A stretch of DNA of 64,000 nt from JBPESP01 sp051710585. Its GTDB lineage: Bacteria > Pseudomonadota > Gammaproteobacteria > Enterobacterales > Enterobacteriaceae. Shown piece by piece: positions 33,278 through 43,116 of the stretch. Numbering within the stretch: the first letter of the stretch is position 1; the number at the start of each line of letters is the position of its first letter. The position numbers and the translations under genes were made by a program. Location of the stretch: positions 186,001-250,000 of the forward strand of contig JBPESP010000001.1 of the NCBI GenBank assembly GCA_051710585.1, in the 5' to 3' direction. The notes under the pieces were generated by a model. The model did no database searches, was not told the DNA's origin, and saw only the letters and a program-made list of their open reading frames with translations.

Positions 33278-33551
33278 TAGTAGGTCTTTTTGGAGTGATG
33301 ATCGTGTTGTTTTTTTAGGCTGGTTTCTAAGGTATTAAGGCGTAGTTCCAGTTGACTTAGTTTCTTCTGAGTACGTAAAAGCACCTGGGTTTGTATGTAG
33401 AATTCCTCACGGCTTATCAGGTCTATACAGCTGAACTAGTTCTGCAAAACCTGTCGATTTTTTTTCATGTCATCCCCTAGATCGCGAATTCCTTTAGGAA
33501 TGGATTCTTGTATCTGGCGGGTGAGTTTTAAAGTTTCTTTGAATAAATCAT
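33278..33551 (-). pseudogene. ubiK: Recently broken ubiK (yqiC, ubiquinone accessory factor)
   Basis: On the minus strand most of UbiK is still readable: ESIPKGIRDLGDDMKKN (E. coli ESMPKGIREFGEDVEKK), then SREEFYIQTQVLLRTQKKL (SREEFDVQTQVLLRTREKL), and a coiled-coil end. Two lesions are seen. The start MIYSKKL and the downstream frame are out of phase by a frameshift at about codon 8. An in-frame TAG replaces a codon of the LQAQL motif. Otherwise the sequence is well preserved, so inactivation is recent compared with its neighbours. UbiK assists the late steps of ubiquinone synthesis. It is divergent from ribB as in E. coli. Confidence 0.93.
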
Positions 33552-33603
33552 CGTTGGTTCCTAAGTTGTCAGAATTGATTACGTATAATATATTTTTCCT
33601 ATG

Positions 33604-33751
33604 AACGGAAATTATTTGACAAGCGCTTTAGTTAAGGCTTTTCAGCGACGTAGCATAATATTAAATACTGTGTTATAAACTTGATATCAAGTAATGCCAG
33701 CTTAATCATTTTTTTTTGATATCAAAAATTTCTATTTGCTTGATATTTTAA
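33604..33751 (-). repeat. Right arm of the inverted repeat around hldE (copied glnE segment)
   Basis: A reverse-complement copy of 31044-31190 with about four to five differences. Since the other arm is embedded in the glnE remnant, this arm is the derived copy. It is placed between ubiK and the ribB leader. The copy stops abruptly at both ends, with no target duplication or insertion-sequence ends seen. Confidence 0.93.
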
Positions 33752-33830
33752 TGGAAGTAAAACACTCATTAAAATTATGCGTTTGCTAATTGCCGCGCTT
33801 GCGGATTAGCGCTATAGTCTTTCTTCTTAA

Positions 33831-33984
33831 TTATCAGGGCAGATTCTAATTACTCAGCGCCGGTAAATATAGTAAAAGTATTGCACATAAAAAAACTGTA
33901 AGCGCTTAAGTTACTGTGTAGTTTAAGATCAGAATATTCGATGTAATTCCTGTGTTGATAGGAATAGTCCGGATAGGAAATAAT
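33831..33984 (+). promoter_or_regulatory. Decayed FMN riboswitch in the ribB leader
   Basis: The leader of ribB can be lined up with the E. coli FMN aptamer (sroG). Retained pieces include TTATCAGGGC at 33831, CGCCGGTAAAT near 33862, AAGCGCTT near 33899, GATGTAATTCC at 33940 and TAGTCCGGAT at 33965. The GC-rich helices that frame these elements in E. coli have lost their pairing partners, for example the GGGGCGAAATTCCCC stem. The junction motifs are only partly kept. It probably no longer binds FMN, so ribB is likely made constitutively. Confidence 0.8.
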
Positions 33985-34100
33985 AACAAGGTTCATGCAA
34001 ATTAATTACGGCCCGTTATTGTTGTTATTTAGCTCATTTACAGCGTTCTTAACTGTATCCCTAATTGTGGTAATCTATAATAATCATGAGGTTTTATTTA

Positions 34101-34754
34101 ATGAATAAGACTCTTTTTTCCGAATTTGGTTCCCCGCTCCAACGCGTAGAAAACGCACTGGAGGCGTTGCGTAATGCTCGCGGAGTGCTGGTACTAGACG
34201 ATGAAGATCGTGAAAATGAAGGTGATATGATATTCGCCGCACAAAATATGACCGTCAAGCAGATGGCGCTAACTATCCGTTACGGTAGCGGTATTGTATG
34301 CCTGTGCTTAACTGAGGAACATTGTCAACAACTAGCGCTACCAATGATGGTAGAACATAACACAAGTCATTATCAGACAGCGTTTACGATCACTATCGAA
34401 GCGGCTAAAGGGGTTAGCACTGGAGTATCTGCTAGTGATCGCTTAACGACAATCCGTGCCGCCATTAAAGATAACGCCAAACCTACCGATCTTAATCGTC
34501 CTGGACATGTTTTTCCGCTACGCGCGCAATCTGGTGGTGTGCTTATGCGTGGAGGTCATACCGAAGCAGCAGTGGATCTGACCACTCTCGCTGGCTTAAA
34601 ACCGGCAGGTGTCTTATGTGAAGTGAGCAATGAAGATGGCTCTATGGCACGCGCACCAGAAGTAATTACCTTTGGATTTCGTCATAATATGCCAGTTTTG
34701 ACTATCAAGGATCTAGTAGCTTATCGTCACGCTCTTACACGTGAAGTAAACTAA
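34101..34754 (+). CDS. ribB: 3,4-dihydroxy-2-butanone 4-phosphate synthase
   Basis: 217 residues, the same length as in E. coli. It converts ribulose 5-phosphate into the four-carbon unit of riboflavin. The acidic loop DDEDRENEGDMIF (33-45) and the motifs NRPGHVFPLRAQ and RGGHTEAAVDL are intact. The start is placed at the ATG of MNKTLF, with GAGG about 10 bases upstream; an ATG at 34086 would add five unrelated residues. A decayed FMN riboswitch lies in the leader. Retention fits vitamin provision by an endosymbiont, which is an inference. Confidence 0.97.
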   Translation: MNKTLFSEFGSPLQRVENALEALRNARGVLVLDDEDRENEGDMIFAAQNMTVKQMALTIRYGSGIVCLCLTEEHCQQLALPMMVEHNTSHYQTAFTITIEAAKGVSTGVSASDRLTTIRAAIKDNAKPTDLNRPGHVFPLRAQSGGVLMRGGHTEAAVDLTTLAGLKPAGVLCEVSNEDGSMARAPEVITFGFRHNMPVLTIKDLVAYRHALTREVN

Positions 34755-35334
34755 TATCCTGTAAATCTAAGGTGGTCATAATCACCATCGTTGCTTCCGT
34801 ATCTATATTTATATTTATATTTATATTTATATTTATATTTACAACTAAGTGTAAATGTTTACTTTGCGTATAGCGAATTTGGTTGATAGCAGTGTTTTCT
34901 ACCGCAAAATGCAAAAATAAGGTTTTATAAAAGATAATTTTAGTTTTTTCTCTAGAAAGCACTCCTTACTCCTCGTTTTTTTTGATTCCAGTATTTTATC
35001 AAGTAAAATACATATAGACGGAAGTGACAGGCAGGATGTAATGATACCCTGATTCTACTTTTTTAATTTTAATACGCATAAGAGAGATGAAGGAATCGAC
35101 GCTAACCTCATCTGCTGATAACTCTAACAAGAGAAAAATTAAAGTATTTAGTGACGCACAAAAAAAACGGCGCAGCTGATTTTTTGTATATGTTTCTGAA
35201 AACAATATAAAAACAGATCCTTTATCGTCAGGCGACTACTTCGCACGAGTAGTCGTGTCGTAATTATTTTTAAACTATTAAATTAAATCATGAATTAGCC
35301 AAAAAAATATTTAATGAAGCATTCAAGGTAGTGT
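34755..35334. other. Spacer after ribB
   Basis: It holds the hexamer repeat above and an 8-bp hairpin (CGACTACT near 35231 with AGTAGTCG near 35246). The 68-codon open frame on the minus strand at 34999-35205 has no recognisable family. The ancestral neighbours of ribB (zupT, ygiC, tolC region) are not seen. A rearrangement junction to the oriC region must lie between here and 41.7 kb. Confidence 0.45.
34804..34839 (+). repeat. Hexanucleotide microsatellite, six TATATT units
   Basis: Six perfect TATATT units in a row, about 50 bases after ribB. The same hexamer in the opposite orientation, also six units, occurs at 61944-61979. Confidence 0.95.
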
Positions 35335-36196
35335 TTACAAATTTTAATTTAAATAACTCTAATTGAGTAAGTTTAAAAAAATGAAATAAACTGTTATGAT
35401 TGCGCATAGGATTTATATTATCCCTTCCTAAACAAGAAGGAAATTATCTCTTTGCAGCTTATAATTCTTGATGTTTAGTAGTTTAAAAACATTTAATATT
35501 GTTATTATCTTAAGGCGAGTACATTATCATTCATGTAGCATTAATTAAATTATGATGTAATCATTACATATTAATTAGAATTAATATTCTTAGTGGGTTT
35601 TTTATATGAATTATTTGTAACCTTACAGGGAGTTTATTAGTTATTTAATAAGCAGATTGTAAATTTACTCTATTAATACATTAACGCTTAATAAGTAAGT
35701 TTTTTCGGTACAGTATTTATTTTTTTACAGAAAACCTAAGATATTTTTAAACAAAGGTATTATTAATTCTTAATAGTGTAAATTTATACAATTAGTGCAA
35801 AATAAGATATAGGTAAAATATAATATAGGAATGAATAAGTCTTTATTTAAAAGCTAAGCATCCTATTGGATCTTACAATATTATTTTCATAGAAAACAGA
35901 AGAGGTGATCCTTAAGTGTAGAATATAGTTCTATGTCTCTTATTTTGACTGTATTATATGAAACTTTATATTCTTTGCTATTGGAAGAATATTTTCTATT
36001 TTAGACACACAGTGGTAGAGTAAACATTATAATAGATACGCCATAGATTACGCTATAATTAAAGCGACAATCGTTATTCTTGATACTCTATATGAATCTT
36101 TAATCAATTAATGTAATATACTATAGACTACCAGTTATCATTGCGTATTCGTAATGAAGATATATGAGCAGTGCTTAATAATTTCAAGGAGAAAGT

Positions 36197-36229
36197 TTAT
36201 CAACCTCCATTGATAATGGAGGTTGATAA
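36197..36229. repeat. Perfect 15-bp inverted repeat in the left arm of copy A
   Basis: TTATCAACCTCCATT (36197-36211) pairs with AATGGAGGTTGATAA (36215-36229) around GAT. The matching place in copy B (near 57856) still has a hairpin, but with a shorter stem (TAACCTCC with GGAGGTTA) and several different bases. Confidence 0.9.
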
Positions 36230-37186
36230 CAAGGACCGATAGGGTCATAGTGGGGGCTAATGCCATTATATGCACACATTTATTAATAAGACACTACACT
36301 ACATAATTATCCCACCCTATCAAAAGTGATAGTTTTAAAAAAATTGAGCAGTAAATATGTTAATAATCCCGATTAAATAATATTATGGTATTTTCTTATT
36401 CTAATGAACTAGAACTATCAAGGCTTATTACTGCGCATCATCAATGATCACTTTTAGTATGTTGAAAACGGCAGTAATCTATAAACAAAGCATCTTTTAA
36501 TATCTAACCAAAAGAATAAAGGTTAAAGTATGTAACAATTACAGAGAAATCTAAATGGATATTACTACTTTTTTTTGTTTTAATGGTCTTTATTAATAAT
36601 AGTCTGTTTATATCCTTTTATTTCTTTCTAATTACTCTAAATATAGAGCGATAAAATAATTATGGATTGTCTAAAACAAAATAAGCGTTTGATGCTTACT
36701 TTCTGGCAGACTTGCCTTTTGAGGTTAGCCTAGATCTATTGGTTCATGGGACGATTATTATTAGTGTCTTTACCATAACGGTATTGCCATAGGATGGCAC
36801 GGGGTTTATTGTTACCTATCACATGTTGTTGAATACTGAATAGTCGCTGAAGATTTCAGTTTTAACTGATATAGCTTCTGATTGGTTAGCATACTTATTC
36901 AAATCTGTTAAGGTTATATTGACTTATTTTTTGCTAAGAAGCTTTTATGGTAGTCTGAGTTGTACATTAATTTGCATTAACATGTTATTTCATGACTAAA
37001 CTATTATTGCTGGATAATATCACTCATATAATCATTGTTCCTTAGTGCAATAAGTATTGTTAGCGATAGTAAACATCACAATATATTTTATAAGAAATAA
37101 ATTAAGGATTAAATAAGTTGGGTTAGCTACTTAAAATAAATTATTATCGTAATATACAATATTATTGAAGAGACAATTGCATGACG

Positions 37187-37225
37187 GCTAATACTATAAA
37201 TCCCAGTTCTATTTATAGTATTAGC
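37187..37225. repeat. Perfect 15-bp inverted repeat in the core (also 58840-58878)
   Basis: GCTAATACTATAAAT (37187-37201) pairs with ATTTATAGTATTAGC (37211-37225) around a 9-base loop. It is present in both copies of the identical core. Confidence 0.9.
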
Positions 37226-39087
37226 AATAACGCGGCAACATAGAAAGGATAATGTTATCATAAAAATTATAATATATTTTCATTTCGTTGTCTACCGAAG
37301 GCATTTTATGCAATTCTTGTTTACTTTAAATTATTAGGATGGTGAGCTATTGTCTTATGACTGAATAATAATTTTATAAATAAATTTTAATGTTGTGGTT
37401 AGTAGGATGCTAGTAATCAGGGAGTTCCATTTAGTAGGGTTTCAGTGTAACTAGATAGTTTTTACTGATTAAGGAACCTATTATTAGCGCCAAGGACTTA
37501 GGAGATTTTTTCTATAAAAAAAGCACAGTTCAGATTTTATGAGATAGTTTTTAAAGAGATAAAAGTGGAGTTAGTATTAACGGGTTATTGTATTTTCTCA
37601 TGCCTTCATTGCTGGAAAGCAATGGTTCTATTTTAACTGTTTTTTCATTTAACGATACTGATATCAGTCTTTTGATTATATCAAATATTGTAGCTGTATA
37701 CTCCTATAAGGACTGCATTTATCATTTAAAGTATGAACGTAAACTTAAGGTTTTTATTACCTTAATAAGGTATATTTTCTCTGCTAAATTCCATAATTTT
37801 ACTATATTTAGTACGTTACTTTTGTAAAAGTTCTTGCTGTCCTTAATAATATCGCTGGCTATAAAGTATGAGTTTTATAAAAAATGCATTACTCAATATT
37901 TATTTGTCTAACCGTACGGTTTAAGTATTGCTGTCAGTAGTTTTTTTTAGGTTTAATTTCACTTAATCATTCAGTGATGGATGTTGTTGGAATATTTACT
38001 AAGTCATGCAATAATCAGGATTATTGATGTCGATATAATAGGATAAATTAGAGCTGAACTGCCTACATCAAGAACATACGTGCTATTATTAATGCTAATC
38101 TTTCTTGAAATAACTAAATTTATAGAAAGTAATAAAGTAAGGATACTGATTAAAATCAGTGTAAAATAGTTTTGTCGCTATATTATTAAGGGAATGCATC
38201 GATTGGTAAGATCGAGCATCGACATTATTAATGTAATACATTGAATAGTGATAGTATATTTTGTAGTACAACTATATTTAAGATAAATATTATTAATGTA
38301 GCGTAAGTTGATAGCTGAAAATATATGTACTCTAGAGTATAATCAAGCTAAATGTTTTGTGCATGCCACTAAATAATGGCCTACTCAATATTTCTTGTAG
38401 TTACATATTTGTAATGTCGATCCGAAAATATGATTTTGATGGTTATAATTCGCGCTAAACGTATTTATTTTTCCCGGCTATATCGCCTTGTAACTGAGGC
38501 AGTGTTATGCTACTGCTCGATTCCCGTGCGACAAGACATCATTATAACTCCATGTAACAACAAGTAGGAGTTAAAACGCTGTAAAATTAGGAACAATATC
38601 GGCAACAAGATTGTGCGTCTGTTGCGCTATGATGATGCGCTTTACTAGCGTAGTATAACAGTAGTACAAAATAGCAGGTTTGATTAAAATTGAGGGTAAT
38701 TTTGGTGATCATGCTCTCGGTATTAAACAGTGTATACAATAATTGTGTGGAAAATTGTTATAGCTTATAGCAATAAGCTAACTCATGATAGTTATTTAAA
38801 TTTACGATGAAGAGTTTAAAATCCTGATTAGTTGCTTATCCGCAGCACTTCGGATCAAAAATTCGACCGGTGGCGGATTGTTAAGTATAGGTTTACGGTG
38901 TTACGTGTCTCACTAGAGAAATATTACAAAGTAATGGCTTTTGATAAAGGCTTTTAATATATCAACGCTTACTGATTGACCGTAGTCAATACGTTTGTTT
39001 CTTTTAGCGATTAAACGTACGTTCATTTGATGATAGTTACCAATTATTCTGAATTGAGTAGATTCATAAAACCACTTCTAAATAGTT

Positions 39088-39133
39088 GTCTACTGCTGTC
39101 AATAACGGTTCGGTATTATTGACAGCAGTAGAC
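39088..39133. repeat. Perfect 18-bp inverted repeat in the core (also 60741-60786)
   Basis: GTCTACTGCTGTCAATAA (39088-39105) pairs with the complementary arm 39116-39133 around a 10-base loop. It is followed by TTTAATAT, so it is a poor terminator. Present in both copies. Confidence 0.92.
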
Positions 39134-39262
39134 TTTAATATATCAGTATTACGTTTTTTAGTAAAAGAAGAACAGATAAACAGAAAATAGTGTTATACCA
39201 GCATATTTTTTATAAAATATTCCACTATTTACAAAACGATAGTGCATTCTAAATGAGTAGAG

Positions 39263-39290
39263 TGACCTATTTTAAAGTGAAAATAGGTCA
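39263..39290. repeat. Perfect 11-bp inverted repeat in the core (also 60916-60943)
   Basis: TGACCTATTTT (39263-39273) pairs with AAAATAGGTCA (39280-39290) around AAAGTG. Present in both copies. Confidence 0.87.
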
Positions 39291-39568
39291 ATGTATCCTA
39301 TATTTTTGTATTTAATATAATTAAATAATTGTTTAGGTAAAATACTCTATATATAAGCTATTAGTAATAAAAAACAATAGCACCATGCTTAATATTATGA
39401 GATTCTTTTGCCAAAGCTATAAAGGGGATAAATAAGTAATTTCCTTATGAAGTAGCATAAAATTACCTTAGTACATTACCTGTTTTTGAGGTATATATTT
39501 ATTTTTATTTTATTGTGTAGATTACAAATAATATATGATTGCCACCATGTCAGTGGTTAATATTTTAA

Positions 39569-39595
39569 ACCAATGTTGCCGATAGCAACATTGGT
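39569..39595. repeat. Perfect 11-bp inverted repeat in the core (also 61222-61248)
   Basis: ACCAATGTTGC (39569-39579) pairs with GCAACATTGGT (39585-39595) around CGATA. Present in both copies. Confidence 0.87.
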
Positions 39596-41155
39596 GATAT
39601 TTGCTATGAATAGAATTTGCTGAAGCCTTTATCCGCCGTGAGATTCAATGTAAGTATAATGTTCTTCCAATTTAACTCATTGCTAAAAAATATAGATAGT
39701 TGTTAATTTAATCGGTAATGCAGCTAATGCTCATTAGTCATAAGTTATCTTATGATATGGGCTAATAAACTCAATAAATGTATCAATAGTAATATTGCAC
39801 AGTGCTACTTAGCATTCTCTAAAATAGCTGGATATTATTTGCGTCTCCGCCAGAGCATTTATTGAAGTATTTGAGTAATTTAAATCCATTCATTGCAAAA
39901 AAAAATGATAGCGTAAGGGTGTTAATATAAACGTTATTGTTATAATAGAACGTCAAAGATATAATTATTGCTGCAATAATTTGATATATTGAGGAATATT
40001 GTGCGCATAAGTGATTGACTTTTATAAAAAATAGTTCTCAATGAAGAGGCTATTCTTTTTTTGTAATCAACTATTGTGGAAATTTTGATAAAAACAGATG
40101 TTTGATGGATACAGAACAAGTATTTTAGTGATGAAAGTACTAATCAAATACAGATGTAATCTGTATAAAAAAGCACGCACCAAAAACACATATATGATTG
40201 CGCTTATGTTAATTTTATTCACAATTTTATAAAAATAGTAAAATTTACTGCCACTAAAAAAAGATTTTCTCCTCCGATACTGTTTTATTGGTCTAGAGGT
40301 AGTATTGTTCTTAAAATTCATAGCGCATTATTTTATAGCTACACTCTGCCCCTACGTTTAGGGTTTATCGTAATAATTATAAACAGTAGAAAAGACGCCA
40401 TGAGAGAGGGTAGATGAAGGTGAATAAGTATTGCTATTGCATAGTTAAAATTCATAAACTATGAAATATTGGCATGGTGTAGCTGGCGCGAAAGTATTGC
40501 AAAAAACCAAGGAAGTTTATGAATAAGCGCTGACTTATACAAGTAGATTTATGCAAAAAAGCTAAATATAAACAGTTTTAGTGGTCAACATGTAATGGGT
40601 ATATGTTGATGGTTAGGAGCTATGTTTTATACTTAATTATCTTAGGTGTTAGTTAGTTGTCATGGAGCTAAAACAGATATTGTGTGGCGATGTGGCGTAT
40701 ATCTGTAACTTGAAAACAATAGGTATATATTATATTTTTTTGTAAAAAAGCTTCTAAACTGGCTATAATATTATTATCCTGTATAATAGATTGACTATTA
40801 AAGCACTGAAATTATATAAGAACGCATATAAATTAAAGTAATATCTTACAGTGATTAAAATGTTACTTTAATAAAAATAAATAGTTACGACAGTTTCTGT
40901 TTTTACAGAAAAAAAACAGAAAAAATGAGTCTACATATTAATTGTTAGGATGATACTACTATGGAGTATTTTTAGAAATATAAGAAATGAATGAATATTA
41001 ATAACAAGCTATATCAGCTAGTTAATTAGCCCATAAAATTAAATACTATATCGTTGGATGCGATAATGGACCCTTCTACGGAATTCATGAATATAATGGT
41101 AAGTTACCAGCAAAAAAAATCATAAAGTAGATATTAAAAATCTAATATAGTAAGT

Positions 41156-41679
41156 GCTTTAGTCGACATTATATCATGTAATGAATTATAATAATTAGCA
41201 AAAGTTCGCTAATGCTGCAAGTTTATTTTAAAGAAAAGAATAGAGTTAGTATTAATATGAAGAACGGAACGATAAATTCCTATATTACTTAGATGGGCGG
41301 CATAAAAATATTTTTATATAAAGACACTGCTATCGATAATCTTTATCGTCAGCAGTGCTTATGTCATCAAGTTAGCGCTGGTATTTCTATTATTACGCGA
41401 CAGCAGTATGTAATATATTTCAGAGAAATATTAGGATTAGAATACAGAAATAAGGGATAAAAAACCAAGTAATTTATATGTACTTAAATTAAAACTATAA
41501 TGTTTAGTAAAATATTTACTATAAGGCAAAGAGAATAGTATTAGTTCATACACTACACAAGACTCTATTTTTCTGAGCTTGATCAGCAGTAGCGATTTTT
41601 CTATTCTTTAATGCATTGGAATAAATTTGTATTAGCTATCCATAATGGTCGCTTAAAGTAGATACTTGTTATCATTGCA
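41156..41679. other. Spacer between copy A and the asnC-mioC-oriC region
   Basis: No gene is recognised. In E. coli asnA would be divergent from asnC at this place; I could not read it on the minus strand. Confidence 0.4.
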
Positions 41680-42200
41680 TGATCTGAGAGATTTACTAGT
41701 GCTGGAAATTTTCTTTATAGAAAAAATATAAGTGGCCAGGTTATTTTAATTAATCTATCTATTTATTGCGATTAATAAATAACGATTTCGTTAGTGTATT
41801 AAGATAATTTTTTTATGCAAGTAATCAAAGTTGTAGTAATTATACGAATAGATGGGATTTAGTTTAAGGATGCTCATTTTTATGAGTCACGCATAAATTA
41901 TAATGCGAATTATAGAACAAGTAGATGGGCCAGTGATTTAATTAAAATAGATAAGCAATATCTAGTAGATAGTAGAATAATAGTTTTCTGCGGCTATTAT
42001 TTTACTGGAAAGCTGAATATTCTTGGTATCGAAGAGCTTTTGTTTGATACTAAAGCAGGGTAGGGTATTACCTGATAATCGATACTACTTCATTACCCTA
42101 TTCTATTATTAATAAAATTTAGAATGCTGAGGAAGTCCAGCTCCTGCGATACTGCTTTCGTTGCAAAAACTCATAATAATAACAATTTGCCTTAACAGGC
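41680..42200 (+). pseudogene. asnC: Possible asnC remnant (Lrp-family regulator)
   Basis: asnC is expected here from synteny, directly before mioC. The support is weak: GYYFTGKLNILG near 41995 resembles AYYTTGHYSIFI of AsnC, and VVVIIRIDGI near 41832 resembles AGIITGARIDV at the end of the DNA-binding domain. The order and spacing of the two matches fit. The rest is unreadable. Confidence 0.4.
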
Positions 42201-42280
42201 ATTAAGAATACCATTTTATATAAAATAGATCCAGTCGATACATTGCTTAAATACTAAATCATTTATTTGATGAAACAACT

Positions 42281-42708
42281 ATGGATAATACAACTATCAT
42301 TAATGTTAGTACGCTAAATAGCGCTGAATATCTTTCAAAATATTGCTATTTTTCTAGAAAATAAAGAGTTAGACACTAATATTATAAGCCGTATTAATAA
42401 AGTTAAGTGTTAAATATTTGTGGTTGTTGGTTATCTTAACTCATAGCTTCGCTAATTCACTAGAGAATTTTTAGTCATTACTGAAAGAGTTAGAAGTATA
42501 CACACCTTCTTTATTCGCGGTTTATTTTGGCCTCATCGTTATCGACAACAGCGGATATAATATATTCTGCGGTAATACTAACAGATTGAATTATTAGCTT
42601 TTTTAGATCTAAAATAAAAAGATCATTAACATGCTGAAGATTAATATTACTCACCATTAAATCTCAGAGGATATAGCTAAATTTTGAGTGGAAGAATATA
42701 TTATGTAA
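42281..42708 (+). pseudogene. mioC: Decayed mioC (flavodoxin-like protein)
   Basis: The whole gene can be followed. The start MDNTTIINVSTLNSAEYLSK matches MADITLISGSTLGGAEYVAE. FGLIVIDNSGYNIFCGNTNR near 42530 matches FGAIGIGSREYDTFCGAIDK. LKINITHH, stop, ISEDIAKF near 42634 matches LKINILDHDIPEDPAEEW, and the stop is at 42706. Several stops and shifts interrupt it. Its total length (428 bp) is close to the 444 bp of E. coli. It lies directly upstream of oriC as in enterobacteria. Confidence 0.93.
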
Positions 42709-42771
42709 ATAAAGCATGATGATATCATTTTGTATTTAATTCTCGTTTTAAACGCTACTAGCTATATAATA

Positions 42772-43000
42772 GTAGATAACCGGTAGTTATTTAATGTATT
42801 TCGCTCATTATCGGAATCACCTGTAATAAAAACAGGATAGAAAGAATCCCAGTTTATATCAGGAAAGATCACCGATCATTCACAGGGTTAATGAATTGAT
42901 AATGTGTTATATTTATTGATCAAAAACGATTTATCCACAGCTATTTATGCTTCTAATTGTAAAAATAAAGTAAAGATCTTTATTTATCCAAAGAACATTT
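42772..43000. other. oriC: Eroded chromosomal origin, oriC
   Basis: The region lines up with E. coli oriC, reversed. AACCGGTAGTTAT at about 42779 is the context of box R3, but the box itself has changed (TTATTTAAT). ATCCCAG at 42846 and GATCACCGATCATTCACAG at 42868-42886 match the middle of oriC, including box TCATTCACA (42876-42884). A perfect DnaA box TTATCCACA is at 42931-42939, in the position of R1. A 13-mer-like GATCTTTATTTAT at 42975-42987 marks the unwinding element, followed by TTATCCAAA at 42984-42992. Boxes R2 and R4 are not recognisable. mioC lies on one side and mnmG on the other, as in E. coli. Confidence 0.9.
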
Positions 43001-43116
43001 TTTCTACTTTTTCTACTACTGTGTATCTTCCCTTCCGAGCCTTGTATCTCGTTTAAACTTTGCTAAAATACTCTTTCTTGACTTTTTAAACGATTTTCAT
43101 GTAAGGTGGTTGTATT

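Larger units (their letters stand above)
36679..39761 (+). repeat. Identical 3,083-bp core, copy A
   Basis: Every stretch I compared equals 58332-61414 at a constant offset of 21,653, so there is no net indel. The first mismatches are at 36678 (A against G) and 39762 (C against A). The 79-codon open frame at 37588-37827 is not supported as a gene. The core is rich in hairpins (listed separately), four of them in its last 700 bases. Its origin and function are unknown. Confidence 0.95.
35335..41155 (+). repeat. Large direct duplication, copy A
   Basis: About 5.8 kb of non-coding DNA that can be aligned with 56955-62968. The left arm (35335-36678) and right arm (39762-41155) are clearly homologous to the other copy but heavily diverged with many substitutions and indels. 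The middle (36679-39761) appears identical. No transposase, terminal inverted repeats or intact gene are seen. The ancestral gene content could not be recognised. The copies flank the oriC-mnmG-atp-glmUS block. Confidence 0.92.

Noticed and set aside
37588..37827. 79-codon open frame, duplicated exactly at 59241-59480, as a conserved new gene
   Set aside because: Its identity follows from the identity of the whole 3-kb core, so it is no evidence of coding constraint. No ribosome-binding site, no family, AT-driven composition.
36679..39761. Core of the duplication as an insertion sequence
   Set aside because: No terminal inverted repeats, target duplications or transposase remnant seen, and homology continues beyond both ends into the arms.
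40000..41700. asnA on the minus strand
   Set aside because: Expected from synteny with asnC and mioC, but no segment of AsnA could be read.
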